Shown in pieces: positions 5,822 to 6,035 of a stretch of DNA of 6,035 nt. The stretch is taken from NCBI GenBank assembly GCA_030691925.1, contig JAUYDG010000070.1, positions 1-6,035 of the forward strand. Reading direction: 5' to 3'. A model generated the notes under the pieces. The model made no database searches. It was not told the origin of the DNA and was given only the letters and a program-made list of their open reading frames with translations. How positions within the stretch are numbered: position 1 is the first letter of the stretch; every line of letters begins with the position of its first letter. The stretch is from Nanobdellota archaeon. GTDB lineage: Archaea > Nanobdellota > Nanobdellia > SCGC-AAA011-G17 > VGLX01. Position numbers and translations under genes: made by a program.

Positions 5822-6035
5822 TTTTTAGCATCACCCCTTCGTTTTTTATTTCTATGTCCAGGCTTTTTTCTGGTTGCGGCTTTTTGATTATGAGCTTTCT
5901 TTTCGGTTCTTTTTGCAGCTCTATCCATGCCTGGCAGCTTTTAAGCGTCAGCTCTCCACCTACAGGCCTTACCCCTGAACCTTTGATGTCATCGTAGACC
6001 TGGTTGGTTATTATCACCGGGACTTTAAGCTCTTG
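5811..6035 (-). CDS. radB: RadB-like RecA-fold recombination protein, C-terminal part, 5' end outside the window
   Basis: On the minus strand a frame is open from the window edge to TAG (5813-5811), giving 74 residues beginning QELKVPVIITNQVYDD. The NQVY strand followed by VRPVGGELTLKS, then AWIELQK and EPKRKLIIKK, then EIKNEGV matches the last part of the RecA-fold core of archaeal RadB: Walker-neighbour strand, L2-region GG, and the final strands with a basic turn. RadB is a RadA paralogue that assists recombination and is shorter, lacking the N-terminal helix-hairpin-helix; that end is not visible here. RadA itself usually reads NQVMAKPD at this point, so RadB fits better. The KKPQPEK turn is shorter than the usual KHRSxPEG. 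The 3' end overlaps topA tail-to-tail by 11 bases, so the two DNA-metabolism genes are convergent. Confidence 0.72.
   Translation of the reverse strand, partial: QELKVPVIITNQVYDDIKGSGVRPVGGELTLKSCQAWIELQKEPKRKLIIKKPQPEKSLDIEIKNEGVMLKTTS
5822..5826 (+). terminator. T5 tract directly after the topA stop
   Basis: Five T residues follow the topA stop codon at once and lie inside the opposing RadB-like coding sequence. A short U-tract can end archaeal transcripts, and no hairpin is needed. It is the only candidate seen near the topA end, but T5 is weak. Confidence 0.3.

Noticed and set aside
5811..6017. Treating the RadB-like fragment as a complete gene starting at GTG 6017
   Set aside because: The frame is open upstream to the edge, and GTG encodes a valine within the core strand before NQVY.

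Overview
The window looks like a stretch of chromosome from a small-genome archaeon, most likely a DPANN-type lineage (Woesearchaeota or Pacearchaeota relatives are a guess). The evidence is an archaeal-type topoisomerase IA with two C-terminal zinc ribbons, a RadB-like recombinase end, and archaeal BRE/TATA promoters of the form purine-rich-GTTTTWWAAAC. Several start codons sit at leaderless distance from those TATA boxes, and gaps are very short. The coding sequence reads with the standard code. No rRNA, tRNA, CRISPR array or mobile element is visible, and no stretch over 300 bases lacks a gene.

Layout, left to right. (1) Bases 1-204 (+): the C-terminal end of a cis-prenyltransferase (UppS family), cut by the window edge. 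(2) 281-526 (+): an unrecognised 81-residue acidic protein with its own TATA box and the only strong Shine-Dalgarno in the window. (3) 564-1166 and 1169-1918 (+): an Icc-like metallophosphoesterase and an unrecognised protein with about four membrane segments, 2 nt apart and probably one near-leaderless transcript. (4) 1967-3220 (+): a CNNM/CorB-type Mg2+ transporter (DUF21, CBS pair, CorC_HlyC domain) with its own TATA box. (5) 3213-3692 (-): a stand-alone PIN-domain ribonuclease, tail-to-tail with the transporter gene and overlapping it by 8 nt. (6) 3746 (or 3740)-5821 (+): DNA topoisomerase I, divergent from the PIN gene. (7) 5811-6035 (-): the C-terminal end of a RadB-like RecA-fold protein, overlapping the topoisomerase gene end by 11 nt.

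The genes do not form one pathway. They cover lipid-carrier synthesis, a phosphoesterase with a membrane partner gene, divalent cation transport, RNA cleavage, and DNA topology and repair. The most unusual feature is the PIN/topoisomerase intergenic region. A near-perfect 21-bp dyad (3709-3729) contains a symmetric TATA box whose centre (T3719) lies exactly 27 nt from the PIN start codon on one side and 27 nt from the second in-frame ATG of topA on the other. I read this as one shared TATA/BRE element driving two leaderless genes in opposite directions. I see no convincing new multi-gene defence or metabolic system. The open biology lies in the two unrecognised proteins and in the promoter architecture.
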